From: Parvularcula sp. BBD 1991-13
GTDB lineage: Bacteria; Pseudomonadota; Alphaproteobacteria; Caulobacterales; Parvularculaceae
Length of the DNA stretch: 64,000 bases
Assembly (NCBI GenBank): GCA_001657385.1
Contig: LYSZ01000005.1
Span: forward strand, 1 to 64,000
Reading direction: 5' to 3'
Under the pieces are notes generated by a model, which did not search any database, was not told the DNA's origin, and saw only the letters and a program-made list of their open reading frames with translations. The position numbers were made by a program, and so were the translations under genes. Shown piece after piece: positions 53,086 through 62,189 of this stretch (position 1 is its first letter; the number at the start of each line of letters is the position of its first letter).

Positions 53086-54249
53086 ATGCACAGAGCTGGA
53101 AAATGGTGGTTCGGCGGCGTCGCCGCCGCGCTGGCTGCAACCGGCGCGGCGCTCTTGTTCGTCGTCCTGCCGGCGCGCTACGACGCCCGGGAGAACGCGG
53201 TGCTGGGCCATGGCGGTATTGTCGTCGGCGAGGCGGCCCGAGCCCTTCATGCAACCATGCCGGTGGCGGACCTTCACGCGGACACGCTGTTGTGGATGCG
53301 CGATCCCTTGAAGCGCCATCGGCGCGGGCAGACCGATCTGCCACGGTTGCTCGAAGGCGGCGTGCGGCTGCAGGTGTTCACCGCCGTCACCAAATCCCCC
53401 CGGGGTCAGAACTACGAGCGCAACGCCGGCGACGACGACCAGCTGACGCTGCTGACGGTGGTGCAGCGCTGGCCCCGAAAAACCTGGGACAGCCTCTTTG
53501 AGCGCGCCGTGCACCAGGCGCGGCGTCTCGACCGCGCGGCGGCGCGCGCCGGCGGCGATCTCATCTTTGTACGGACGAAATCAGACCTCGACCGGGCGCT
53601 GGCGGCGAACGCCCTCGGCGGCGTGTTCGGCATTGAAGGCGCCCACGCCCTGGAGGGCGATCTCGACAAGCTCGACCGGCTGTATGACGAGGGCCTGCGC
53701 GTCGTCGGATTGCAGCATTTTTTCGACAATGAACTGGGCGGCTCGCTGCACGGGCTGTCCGGCGCGGGGCTGACCGAGTTCGGCCGGGCGGTCGTCCTGC
53801 GGGCGGCGGAAAAGCGGATGATCGTCGACGTCGCCCATTCCTCCGAGGCGGTGGTCCTGGAGACGCTGGCGCTCACGGACCGGCCCGTCATCATCTCGCA
53901 CACCGGGCTGAAGGGCCATTGCGATACGCCGCGCAACATATCCGACGCCACGATGAAGGCGATCGCCGCGCATGGCGGGCTCGTCGGCGTCGGTTTCTGG
54001 GACGCGGCGGTGTGCGCGCCGACGCCGCAGGCGATCGCCGGGGCGATCGTCTACGCCGTCGATCTTCTCGGGGCGGAACATGTGGCGCTCGGCTCGGATT
54101 TCGACGGTGCGGTGAAAACGCCCATCGACGCATCGCAGATGGCCGTCCTGACCCAGGCGCTAATGGACGCCGGGCTGGACGATGCGACCATCCGCGCCGT
54201 GATGGGGGAAAACGCGGTGCGGTTCTTTCGCGAGCATCTTCCCGAATAG
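53086..54249 (+). CDS. Membrane dipeptidase (M19 family)
   Basis: 387 residues from ATG 53086. A membrane/signal segment FGGVAAALAATGAALLFVVL at the N-terminus. Zn-site motifs: VADLHADTLLWMRDPL (HxD), GVFGIEGAHALEGDLDKL with catalytic Glu, IVDVAHSSEAVV, PVIISHTGLKGHCDTPRN and VALGSDFDGAVKTP. Renal-dipeptidase-type enzyme hydrolysing dipeptides, including D-residue ones, on the outer side of the membrane. Follows the GT2/DUF2064 pair with a ~105-bp gap, so co-transcription is uncertain. Confidence 0.9.
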   Translation: MHRAGKWWFGGVAAALAATGAALLFVVLPARYDARENAVLGHGGIVVGEAARALHATMPVADLHADTLLWMRDPLKRHRRGQTDLPRLLEGGVRLQVFTAVTKSPRGQNYERNAGDDDQLTLLTVVQRWPRKTWDSLFERAVHQARRLDRAAARAGGDLIFVRTKSDLDRALAANALGGVFGIEGAHALEGDLDKLDRLYDEGLRVVGLQHFFDNELGGSLHGLSGAGLTEFGRAVVLRAAEKRMIVDVAHSSEAVVLETLALTDRPVIISHTGLKGHCDTPRNISDATMKAIAAHGGLVGVGFWDAAVCAPTPQAIAGAIVYAVDLLGAEHVALGSDFDGAVKTPIDASQMAVLTQALMDAGLDDATIRAVMGENAVRFFREHLPE

Positions 54250-54412
54250 ACGAGACCGGATTATCGCTCAGAGGGCGGCGCAAACCTCGCGCGGCGCGTG
54301 GCATTCCTCGAAAATGCCGAATGTCAACGGTTGTACGCAAAAAGTGCGCCTTTCGGCGGCGCGGCGAAACATCCAAAGCCTTGACGCAGTTTTGTTTTCC
54401 TGCGTGGACCGC

Positions 54413-55198
54413 TTACTTTTTCGGCGCCGGCTGCGGGCGCGTAAACAGCCATGTCGTCTCGTCGGAGCCCTCGGGCCGGAAGCGGTAGCCGTCCGCGTCG
54501 AAGTCTTTCAGCCCCTGCGCGGTCTCGATGCGCCGCTCGACGGCCCAGCGGGCCATGGCGCCGCGGGCGCGCTTTGCATAATACATCAGGCTTTTCAGCC
54601 GCCCGTCCTTTTCCTCCTTGAAGACGGGCGTGACGACCGGGGCTTTCAGGGCGCTTCGGTCGACGGCGGAAAAATACTCGTTGGAGGCGAGGTTGACGAC
54701 GGTCGGGTCGTCATGGGCGCCCACCGCCTTGTCGATCGCCCTGGCGATCTTGTCGCCCCAGAACGCGTAGAGATTGTTCCCGCGCGGATTTTTCAGCCGC
54801 GAGCCCATCTCCAGACGGTAGGGCTGGATCGCGTCCAGGGGGCGCAAGAGGCCGTAAAGGCCGGAGAGAATGCGCAAGCGCTCCTGCGCGAAAGCGAGAT
54901 CGTCCGCATCGAGTGTGTTGGCGTCAAGTCCCTGATAGACGTCGCCGTTGAAGGCGAGGGCCGCCTGTTTCACGCTTGGCGCCTTGCCGTTCGCCGCGAA
55001 CGCCTGAAACCGCTCGTAATTGAGATCGGCGAGCTTGTCGGAAACGCCCATCAGGGTCTTGATCTTCGCGCGCGTCAGCTTGCGCGTCGTCTCGGACAAT
55101 TCGCCGGCCTCCTTCGCAAAGGCCGGGCGCGTCGCTTTCGGCGCGTGCGGCGCGGGATCGAAATTGAGGTTCTTGGCGGGGGACAGGAGGATCAGCAT
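54413..55198 (-). CDS. yaaA: YaaA family peroxide-stress protein
   Basis: 261 residues. MLILLSPAKNLNFDPAPHAP, AKIKTLMGVSDKLADLNYER, QGLDANTLDADDLAFAQERL, YGLLRPLDAIQPYRLEMGSR and NLYAFWGDKIARAI are the family's conserved blocks; the C-terminus carries LMYYAKRARGAMARWAVERR. YaaA lowers free iron and protects DNA during H2O2 stress in E. coli. Cytoplasmic, monocistronic-looking; precedes the FAD-oxidase gene's stop by 25 bp on the same strand. Confidence 0.92.
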   Translation of the reverse strand: MLILLSPAKNLNFDPAPHAPKATRPAFAKEAGELSETTRKLTRAKIKTLMGVSDKLADLNYERFQAFAANGKAPSVKQAALAFNGDVYQGLDANTLDADDLAFAQERLRILSGLYGLLRPLDAIQPYRLEMGSRLKNPRGNNLYAFWGDKIARAIDKAVGAHDDPTVVNLASNEYFSAVDRSALKAPVVTPVFKEEKDGRLKSLMYYAKRARGAMARWAVERRIETAQGLKDFDADGYRFRPEGSDETTWLFTRPQPAPKK

Positions 55199-55223
55199 GG
55201 GCGCGTTCGTCTTTCGTCTTGTG

Positions 55224-56648
55224 TCACGGGGACAGCATTTTGCCGGGGTTCATGATGCCTTTCGGGTCGAGGGCGCTCTTCACCGCGCGCATCATCGCCT
55301 GTTCGACCGGGCTTCTGAGGCGGGCGAGGTCGTCGCGGCGGGCGCGTCCGACGCCGTGTTCGGCCGAAATCGAGCCGCCAAAGGCGTCGACGACGTCATA
55401 GACCGCCGCTTCGATCGCCTCGCGCCGGTCGTCGAGGGCGTCTTTGGCCGCCCCGTCCGCGGGGATCGGATCGTAATGGACATTGCCGTCGCCGACATGG
55501 CCGAAGGCGACGACGCGCGCGCCCGGCGCGGCGCGCGCCACGGCGGCGTCGGCTTGTTCAAGAAACGCCGGGATGTCGCTGGTCGCCACGGAAACGTCAA
55601 GGCGTACGCCCTTGCCCTCGCCGTTCAGCGCCTCGGAGAGGGCGTGGCGGATGCGCCAGAACATTTGCGCCTGCGCCTCGCTGTCGGCGATGGCGGCGTC
55701 GCGCAGGAGGCCCTTTTCATAGGCTTCCGCCAGCATGGCCTCGGCGGCGGCGCGCAGGTTTGCGGCCTTGCCGGAGGAAAACTCCATCAGCACGCACCAG
55801 GGATGCGGCTGGTCCAGCGGATCGCGCGTACCCGGAATATGTTTCAGCACGAGGTCGAGGCCGAGGCGCGGGATCAGCTCGAAGCTCGTCGCCGCGCCGC
55901 CGGTCGCCGCCTGCGCATGCGACAGGAGAGCCACGGCGTCGGCGGGACTGGCGCAGCCGACAAAGGCGGTCGTTGTTTCCCGCGGGCGGGGGAACAGCTT
56001 CAGCACCGCGCCGGTGACGATGCCGAGTGTGCCTTCCCCGCCGATGAAAAGCTGTTTCAGGTCGTAGCCGGTGTTGTTCTTGCGCAGCCGCCTCAGCCCG
56101 TCCCAGATCTCTCCGTCGGGGGTCACCGCTTCCAGGCCGAGCACCAGTTCGCGCGTGTTGCCGTAACGCAGGACGTTGACGCCGCCGGCGTTGGTGGAGA
56201 CGACGCCGCCGATCTGGCAGGAGCCTTCCGAGCCGATGGACAGCGGAAACAGGCGGTCGGCGCTCTCCGCGGCGGCCTGCGCCTCGGCGAGGGTGAGGCC
56301 CGCGTCCACGGTCATGGTGTTGTTGAGGGGCGAGAGATCGCGGATCCGGCGCATGCGCTTCAGGGACAGAAGAATTTCGTTCCCGAACGGAATTTGTCCG
56401 CCGACGAGCCCGGTGTTGCCGCCCTGTGGCGTGATGGCGACGCCGTTGGCCGCGCAGATTCGCACCACCGCCGCGACTTCCCGCGTCGAGGCGGGGGCGA
56501 CGATCATCGGCGTCTCGCCGCGCCAGCGCCCGCGCCATTCGGTAAGATAAGCGGACGTATCGCCGCCGATCACGCCCCTGTCGCCGACGACGGCGCGAAT
56601 GGCGTCGAGGGCGCTTGGCGCCGGCGCGGTGAGGCTCGGATGCGTCAT
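55224..56648 (-). CDS. FAD-linked oxidase (GlcD/D-2-hydroxyacid dehydrogenase-like)
   Basis: 474 residues from ATG 56648; a longer reading upstream is Arg-rich and spurious. FAD-binding PCMH domain: CAANGVAITPQGGNTGLVGG, LFPLSIGSEGSCQIGGVVST, NAGGVNVLRYGNTRELVLGL and LFIGGEGTLGIVTGAVL. C-terminal domain with FGHVGDGNVHYDPIP and SISAEHGVGRARRDDLARL, the metal-binding His pair of D-lactate/D-2-hydroxyglutarate dehydrogenases. Oxidises a D-2-hydroxy acid. Downstream of tsaC/sua5 on the same strand, ~30 bp apart. Confidence 0.9.
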   Translation of the reverse strand: MTHPSLTAPAPSALDAIRAVVGDRGVIGGDTSAYLTEWRGRWRGETPMIVAPASTREVAAVVRICAANGVAITPQGGNTGLVGGQIPFGNEILLSLKRMRRIRDLSPLNNTMTVDAGLTLAEAQAAAESADRLFPLSIGSEGSCQIGGVVSTNAGGVNVLRYGNTRELVLGLEAVTPDGEIWDGLRRLRKNNTGYDLKQLFIGGEGTLGIVTGAVLKLFPRPRETTTAFVGCASPADAVALLSHAQAATGGAATSFELIPRLGLDLVLKHIPGTRDPLDQPHPWCVLMEFSSGKAANLRAAAEAMLAEAYEKGLLRDAAIADSEAQAQMFWRIRHALSEALNGEGKGVRLDVSVATSDIPAFLEQADAAVARAAPGARVVAFGHVGDGNVHYDPIPADGAAKDALDDRREAIEAAVYDVVDAFGGSISAEHGVGRARRDDLARLRSPVEQAMMRAVKSALDPKGIMNPGKMLSP

Positions 56649-56680
56649 GCGGTTAGGGATAAGCGCGGCCCGCGCGCACT

Positions 56681-57706
56681 TCAAGCTTTCGCCGGGTCTT
56701 CGGCGCCCCTGGCGTGTTCGGCGTCGAGGTCGGCGTCTCCGCCGTCGGCGCGATTCCTGGGCGCGGCCGCGCGAGCGAGGCGGTCGTTGATCGCCTCGCC
56801 GAGACCGTGCGCCGGAACCGGCGCCGCGGCGATGCCTGAAATCCCGCGGGCGGCGCACAGCGCGTCGAGCCGGCGCAGATGGGCGAACAGGTTCGCCGCC
56901 GCCTCGCGCATATCCCCGCCGGGACTGAGATTGAGAGCGTGCGGGCCGTCCGCCGACACCGCGCCGAAGCCGAGAAACGCTTCGTTCGCCGCCGGCGCTT
57001 GAGCGTTCAGGCGCAGCGCCGCGGCGGGCGCGTAGTGGCTCGTCAGCATGCCCGGCGCCTGCGGCCTGGGGGAGGCATGCGCCGCGGCCAGCGGCGCGCC
57101 GATGACGGCTTCGATCCCGGCGCGGGCGATCCCGCCGGGGCGCAGCAGCGTCGCGCGCGCGCCCTCGATCTTCACGATGGTCGATTCAACGCCTACGGAG
57201 CATGGACCGCCGTCGAGAACAATGTCGACCGCGTCGCCGAGGGACTGGCGCACATGAGCGGCGGCGGTGGGGCTGACCGATCCGGACCGGTTGGCGCTCG
57301 GCGCGGCGAGGGGGCGCCCGCTTGCCTTGATCAGCGCTTGCGCGATCGCATGGTCCGGCGCGCGCAGGGCGACGGTGTCGAGCCCGGCGCTGACCAGGAA
57401 GGACAGCCCCGTCCCGGCGCGGCGCGGCAGGACGAGGGTAAGCGGGCCCGGCCAGAACGCGCCGGCCAGGCGTTCGGCCATGGGGCTGAACGCCGCGTAG
57501 CGCGCAGCCATGGCGGCGTCCGCTACGTGAACGATGAGCGGATTGAAGCGCGGCCGGCCCTTCGCTTCGAAAATCCTGGCGACGGCGTCGTCGTTGCAGG
57601 CGTCCGCGGCGAGGCCGTAGACCGTTTCCGTCGGCATGGCGACAAGCCGCCCCGCGCGGATCGCCGCCGCGGCCGCCCCGATCGGCGCTTCGGAGATCGT
57701 ATTCAT
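56681..57706 (-). CDS. Threonylcarbamoyl-AMP synthase (Sua5-type)
   Basis: 341 residues. YrdC domain with AAIRAGRLVAMPTETVYGLA, AKGRPRFNPLIVHVADAAMA, FWPGPLTLVLPRRAGTGLSF and PLAAPSANRSGSVSPTAAAH, then the C-terminal Sua5 domain (GMLTSHYAPAAALRLNAQAP). It makes the threonylcarbamoyl adenylate used for t6A at position 37 of ANN-decoding tRNAs. The Sua5 extension separates it from the shorter TsaC. Slightly Arg/Asp-rich tail at the end. Confidence 0.93.
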   Translation of the reverse strand: MNTISEAPIGAAAAAIRAGRLVAMPTETVYGLAADACNDDAVARIFEAKGRPRFNPLIVHVADAAMAARYAAFSPMAERLAGAFWPGPLTLVLPRRAGTGLSFLVSAGLDTVALRAPDHAIAQALIKASGRPLAAPSANRSGSVSPTAAAHVRQSLGDAVDIVLDGGPCSVGVESTIVKIEGARATLLRPGGIARAGIEAVIGAPLAAAHASPRPQAPGMLTSHYAPAAALRLNAQAPAANEAFLGFGAVSADGPHALNLSPGGDMREAAANLFAHLRRLDALCAARGISGIAAAPVPAHGLGEAINDRLARAAAPRNRADGGDADLDAEHARGAEDPAKA

Positions 57707-57722
57707 GGTCGCGGCGCGGCGC

Positions 57723-58187
57723 TCACGTCCGGTCGTCCGAACGGTCCGGCGCGAAGGGGTCGGCGTCGAGGGCGTGCGCTTTCAGGGTGTCCAGCGGAAC
57801 GACGGCCAGCGCTTCCTCATGGGTGGCGGCGAGGACGATGGGCGGCGCGGCGCCGTCGTCGAGCGCCTGTTTCCAGCGGCTGAGGCATACGCACCATTTG
57901 TCCCCCGGCTGCAAGCCGGCGAAGCCGTATTCCGGTCGGGGCGTGACAAGATCGTTGCCGACGCGGAGCTGATGCGCCAGGAACGCCTCCGTCATTTCCG
58001 CGCAGACCACGTGCATGCCGCGGTCGTGGCCGTCCGTGTGGCAACAGCCGTCGCGAAACCACCCTGTCAGCGGATCGCGCGAACACACGGCAAGGGGGCC
58101 GCCGAGGACGTTGAGCGCCTGCGGACGGCCGTCGCCGTTGCGCGCGGCGCGCCCGTTCGGCGTGGTGTCGTCGGGGTCCTTGCTCAT
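57723..58187 (-). CDS. DUF2237 family protein
   Basis: 154 residues from ATG 58187. Family-wide blocks: NVLGGPLAVCSRDPLTGWFR, DGCCHTDGHDRGMHVVCAEM, FLAHQLRVGNDLVTPRPEYG and GDKWCVCLSRWKQAL, with several conserved Cys. Function unknown; no signal peptide. It lies 17 bp before tsaC/sua5 on the same strand, so a shared transcript is likely, though the functional link is not established. Confidence 0.88.
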   Translation of the reverse strand: MSKDPDDTTPNGRAARNGDGRPQALNVLGGPLAVCSRDPLTGWFRDGCCHTDGHDRGMHVVCAEMTEAFLAHQLRVGNDLVTPRPEYGFAGLQPGDKWCVCLSRWKQALDDGAAPPIVLAATHEEALAVVPLDTLKAHALDADPFAPDRSDDRT

Positions 58188-58282
58188 GGGGCTCGATCCT
58201 TGGGGCCGCGGTGGAAAAGGGCGTGTCTGATCCAAGTCATATGGGGCGCGCGTATCGATTTCAAACGTTGAACGAGGCTCCT

Positions 58283-58837
58283 ATGACCGCAAAATTCGCC
58301 GCGCCCGCGCTGATGCTCAGCCTGTTCTCCCTTCTCGGATGCGCCGGCCGCCCGCCGCTCCCGGCCGAAGCGGCCGACGGCGGCGGGTTCGTGCTCGAAC
58401 GCGACCTCGTGGGCAAAACCGTGGGGCGCGGCGTCTTCAGTGCGATCACCGGCGTCAACCGGCCTTTCACGGCGTATCTTGATGGCGCGTGGGACGGCGA
58501 AACGCTGACGCTGGTCGAGGATTTCAACTTCGACGACGGCGAAAAGGACCGCAAGACCTGGCGGCTCACCAAACAGGCGGACGGCACTTTCGTCGGCACG
58601 CGCGAGGACGTGGTCGGCGAGGCGGTCGGCTTCTATGACGAAGAGGGCTTCCGGCTGGAGTATTTCATCCGTCTCGGCGGCGAGAACGGCGAAGGCGGAC
58701 GCAGGGTGAAATTCCGCGACATTCTCTACAAACGCGCCGACGGGGTTGTCGTCAACAACGCGACTGTCGGTTATTGGGGCCTGCGCGTCGGCCGCGTGAG
58801 CCTCGAAATCAAGCAGGCCGAGGACGCCGACGCTTAG
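58283..58837 (+). CDS. DUF3833-like lipoprotein
   Basis: 184 residues from ATG 58283. Signal peptide with lipobox SLFSLLGCAGRPP. Mature part matches the DUF3833 outline: FVLERDLVGKTVGRGVFSAI, LTLVEDFNFDDGEKDRKTWR, GTREDVVGEAVGFYDEEG and KFRDILYKRADGVVVNN. Function unknown; outer-membrane or periplasm-facing lipoprotein. Divergent from the DUF2237 gene. Confidence 0.78.
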   Translation: MTAKFAAPALMLSLFSLLGCAGRPPLPAEAADGGGFVLERDLVGKTVGRGVFSAITGVNRPFTAYLDGAWDGETLTLVEDFNFDDGEKDRKTWRLTKQADGTFVGTREDVVGEAVGFYDEEGFRLEYFIRLGGENGEGGRRVKFRDILYKRADGVVVNNATVGYWGLRVGRVSLEIKQAEDADA

Positions 58838-59087
58838 CAGACGCCGGCGCTTAGCATTCGTCAGCGTTCTCCTGTCGCCTGGCGTCCTCTTGTTGAGGAC
58901 GCCGCGCCGCCGGGGGTTTGCTTACGGGGCCTTGCCTTTCCGCCCTTAACCCTGTTCGCCGGGCGCCGCTCCGGACGGCGCGGGACGCGCCGCGCGGATT
59001 TGACAGCTTTTCAAGCTGCTTGGAACCCTGTCGCCGGGCCGTCGAAGCGGCCATAATGCGCCGCGCCAGTTTCAGGAGAAGACACCC

Positions 59088-60887
59088 ATGACATTCGCAA
59101 CGCCTGTCCGCGACATGCGCTACGCGCTCGACCACATGGCGGGGTTTGACGCCCTCCAGCGCAGCGGCGCTTTTGAGGATCTTTCCGATGATCTCGTCTC
59201 GGCCATCCTCGAAGAACTCGGGAAATACTGCGACAACGCCGTGGCGCCGCTCAACTGGACCAGCGACCGGCAGGGCGCCGTTCTGGAGAACGGCGTCGTG
59301 CGCACGACGCCGGGCTTCGATGCGGCGTACCGGCAATATGTGGAAGGCGGCTGGAACTCCCTCGCCTTTCCCGAGGAGATCGGCGGGCAGGGATTGCCCG
59401 CGACGCTCGCCGTCGCGCTGGTCGACGCGCTGAACGGCGCGTGCATGTCGTTCGCCATCGGCACCACGCTGACCACCGGCGCGGTCAAGGCGCTTAAAGC
59501 CGTGGGCACGGACGAGCAAAAGCGGCTCTACCTTGGAAAGATGGTGTCCGGCGAATGGACCGGCACCATGAACCTCACCGAGCCGCAGGCCGGCTCCGAC
59601 CTGTCCGGGGTGCGCACCAAGGCCGAGCCCGTCGGCGACGGCCGTTACAGGATCAGCGGCCAGAAAATCTACATCACCTATGGCGAGCACGATCTCGCCG
59701 ACAACATCGTGCACCTCGTGCTTGCGCGCCTGCCTGACGCGCCGGAGGGGACCGCCGGCATCTCGATGTTCCTTGTGCCGAAGGTTCACGTCAACGAGGA
59801 CGGTTCGCTCGGCGAGCGCAACGACGTCGCCTGCGTCGGCCTTGAGGAGAAGATGGGCCTGCACGGCAGCCCGACCTGCGTCATGGCGTTCGGCGAGCGG
59901 GGCGAGTGTTACGGCACGCTTCTCGGCGAGGAGAACAAGGGCCTCAGGAACATGTTCATCATGATGAACTCCGCCCGCCTCGATGTCGGCGTGCAGGGGG
60001 TCGGCGTCGCCGAAGCGGCGTATCAGCGCGCGCTGGCCTACGCGCTCGATCGCCGCCAGGGCCGCGCGCCCGGCGTGAAGGCCGGCGAGCCGGTGGCGAT
60101 TTACGAACATCCGGACGTGCGCCGCATGCTGTACACGATGAAGTCCCTGGTCGAGGCCGCGCGCGGCGTCTGTTACGCCAACGCCGTCGCCTACGACCTG
60201 GCGCGCAACGCGCCGGACGAGGAAACCCGCAAGGAAGCCGCCGCGCTCGAAGGGCTGCTCACCCCCGTTTCGAAGGCTTGGTCCACTGATCGCGCCAACG
60301 AGGTCACGTCGATCGGCGTCCAGGTGCATGGCGGCATGGGCTATGTCGAGGAGACCGGCGCGGCGCAGCACATGCGCGATGCGCGCATCGCCGCGATCTA
60401 CGAAGGCACCAACGGCATTCAGGCGATGGACCTTGTCGGCCGCAAGCTGCAGGGGGACGGCGGCGCCGCGGCGCGGGCCTTTATCCAGAACGTGAAAGAG
60501 CAGGCGATTATCGCCAAGGCCGCCAGGCGCGACGACGTGACCGCCATCGGCGTGCGTCTCGAAGAGGCGGTCGCGGCGCTTGAGACGTCTACGGAATGGC
60601 TTCTGGAGACCGCCGGCAAGGGGCAGGAAGACGCCCTCGCCGCCGCGACGCCCTATCTCAAACAGTTCGGCAATGTGGCGGGCGGCTATTATCTCGCCCG
60701 CGGCGCCGTCGCTTCGGCCCTCGCCGCCAATGAAGGAACCGCCGATGCGGCCTATCACGAGGCGAAGATCGCCCTTGCCCATTTCTATGCGGACAATACC
60801 CTGACCGAGGCGGTCGGGCTCACCGCCGCGGTGACCGCCGGCGCGCGCGTCGTCGCGCGCCTCGATCCCGAACTGCTCACCGCGTGA
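59088..60887 (+). CDS. Acyl-CoA dehydrogenase, DmdC-like long form
   Basis: 599 residues, ~200 longer than a typical ACAD, with the C-terminal helical extension of the DmdC/FadE5 group. Motifs: GEWTGTMNLTEPQAGSDLSG, YRISGQKIYITYGEHDLADN, VQVHGGMGYVEETGAAQHMR and DARIAAIYEGTNGIQAMDLV. The extra tail includes LLETAGKGQEDALAAATPYL. DmdC oxidises 3-methylmercaptopropionyl-CoA in DMSP breakdown, but family members have wide substrate ranges and no dmd genes are near. Confidence 0.9.
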   Translation: MTFATPVRDMRYALDHMAGFDALQRSGAFEDLSDDLVSAILEELGKYCDNAVAPLNWTSDRQGAVLENGVVRTTPGFDAAYRQYVEGGWNSLAFPEEIGGQGLPATLAVALVDALNGACMSFAIGTTLTTGAVKALKAVGTDEQKRLYLGKMVSGEWTGTMNLTEPQAGSDLSGVRTKAEPVGDGRYRISGQKIYITYGEHDLADNIVHLVLARLPDAPEGTAGISMFLVPKVHVNEDGSLGERNDVACVGLEEKMGLHGSPTCVMAFGERGECYGTLLGEENKGLRNMFIMMNSARLDVGVQGVGVAEAAYQRALAYALDRRQGRAPGVKAGEPVAIYEHPDVRRMLYTMKSLVEAARGVCYANAVAYDLARNAPDEETRKEAAALEGLLTPVSKAWSTDRANEVTSIGVQVHGGMGYVEETGAAQHMRDARIAAIYEGTNGIQAMDLVGRKLQGDGGAAARAFIQNVKEQAIIAKAARRDDVTAIGVRLEEAVAALETSTEWLLETAGKGQEDALAAATPYLKQFGNVAGGYYLARGAVASALAANEGTADAAYHEAKIALAHFYADNTLTEAVGLTAAVTAGARVVARLDPELLTA

Positions 60888-60957
60888 TGCGCCTGTCCAC
60901 ATGCTGATGAAGCCCATAGACTGACGAATCCGGTAAGCTGATGAAGAGGAAAAAAGC

Positions 60958-62175
60958 GTGAAAGACGTCCTTGTCTCCCTGTCGGTGCTGGTTTGCGTTT
61001 CGCTCGCGGCGGCGGACGCCGCGGAGGGCGGCGTCTCCGAGCGCGCCAGGCGCATGGCGCAGGAATTCATCATCGTCGACGGCCATATCGACGCGCCGTC
61101 GGTCGTTGCAAACAGCGGCGCGAACCTCGCCACCGGGGAGAAGGCGCGGGACTTTGACTATCCGCGCGCCAGGGCCGGCGGTCTCGACGCGCCGTTCATG
61201 TCGATCTATGTGGCGCCGGCCTATGAGGACAAAGGCGGCGCCAAGGCGCGCGCGGACATTCTCATCGGCCTGATGGAGGGGATCGCGGCGCGGCGTCCGG
61301 ACAAGTTCGAGATCGCGCTGTCGCCGAAAGACGTCCGGCGCATTGCGTCGGAAGGCCGGATCGCGCTCCCGCTCGGGATGGAAAACGGTTCGCCGATCGA
61401 GGGCGATCTCGATAATCTCGAACATTTCTACGAGCGCGGCGTCCGCTACATCACCCTCGCCCATGGGCGGGTCAACCACATTTCCGATTCCTCCTATGAC
61501 GAGGAGGAGCGCTGGGACGGGCTGTCGCCTTTCGGTTTCGAACTCGTCCGCGCCATGAACGATATCGGCATGATCATCGACATCAGCCACCTGACCGACG
61601 CGGCGGCGCTGGACGTCCTGGAGACGACCCGCGCGCCGGTGATCGCCTCGCACTCGTCCCTGCGCCATTTCACGCCGGGCTGGCGCCGGAACATGCCCGA
61701 CGACCTGGTGCGCAAGGTCGGGGAAAACGGCGGCGTCGTGATGATCAACTACGGCTCGGCGTTCCTGACGGCGGCGGCCAACGCCTACGGCGCGCCCCGC
61801 GACGCGGCGCGCGCGGCGCGCGAGGCCGAGATGGGGCGCGCCATGACGGAGGCCGAAGAGGACGCTTTCAACGCCGCCTGGCGCGAAAAGAACCCCTATC
61901 CCTTCGCCACCCTCGACGACGTGCTCGACCATATCGACCGCGCGGTGGGCCTCGCCGGGGTCGATCATGTGGGCATCGGCTCCGATTACGACGGCGTGGG
62001 GGACACGCTGCCCGAAGGACTGAAGAATGCGTCCAGCTATCCGACGCTGGTGCAGGGCCTGATCGACCGCGGTTACGACGACGCGGCGATCGAGAAAATC
62101 CTGGGGCTGAACGCCCTGCGCGTCTGGGAGGACGTGGAGGCCGCGCGCAAGCGGCGTCGTAACCGCAGTCGATAA
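60958..62175 (+). CDS. Secreted membrane-dipeptidase-like protein (M19 family)
   Basis: 405 residues from GTG 60958 with GAAGAGG upstream. Signal peptide VLVSLSVLVCVSLAAADAAE. M19 motifs: FIIVDGHIDAPSVVANSG (HxD), LPLGMENGSPIEGDLDNLEH, IIDISHLTDAAALDVLE, VIASHSSLRHFTPGWRRNMP and VGIGSDYDGVGDTL. A second M19 enzyme beside that at 53086-54249; this one is soluble/periplasmic rather than membrane-anchored. Overlaps a short direct repeat GCTGATGAAG x2 in its leader (60903 and 60937). Confidence 0.88.
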   Translation: MKDVLVSLSVLVCVSLAAADAAEGGVSERARRMAQEFIIVDGHIDAPSVVANSGANLATGEKARDFDYPRARAGGLDAPFMSIYVAPAYEDKGGAKARADILIGLMEGIAARRPDKFEIALSPKDVRRIASEGRIALPLGMENGSPIEGDLDNLEHFYERGVRYITLAHGRVNHISDSSYDEEERWDGLSPFGFELVRAMNDIGMIIDISHLTDAAALDVLETTRAPVIASHSSLRHFTPGWRRNMPDDLVRKVGENGGVVMINYGSAFLTAAANAYGAPRDAARAAREAEMGRAMTEAEEDAFNAAWREKNPYPFATLDDVLDHIDRAVGLAGVDHVGIGSDYDGVGDTLPEGLKNASSYPTLVQGLIDRGYDDAAIEKILGLNALRVWEDVEAARKRRRNRSR

Positions 62176-62189
62176 AGGGAGAGGCCATC

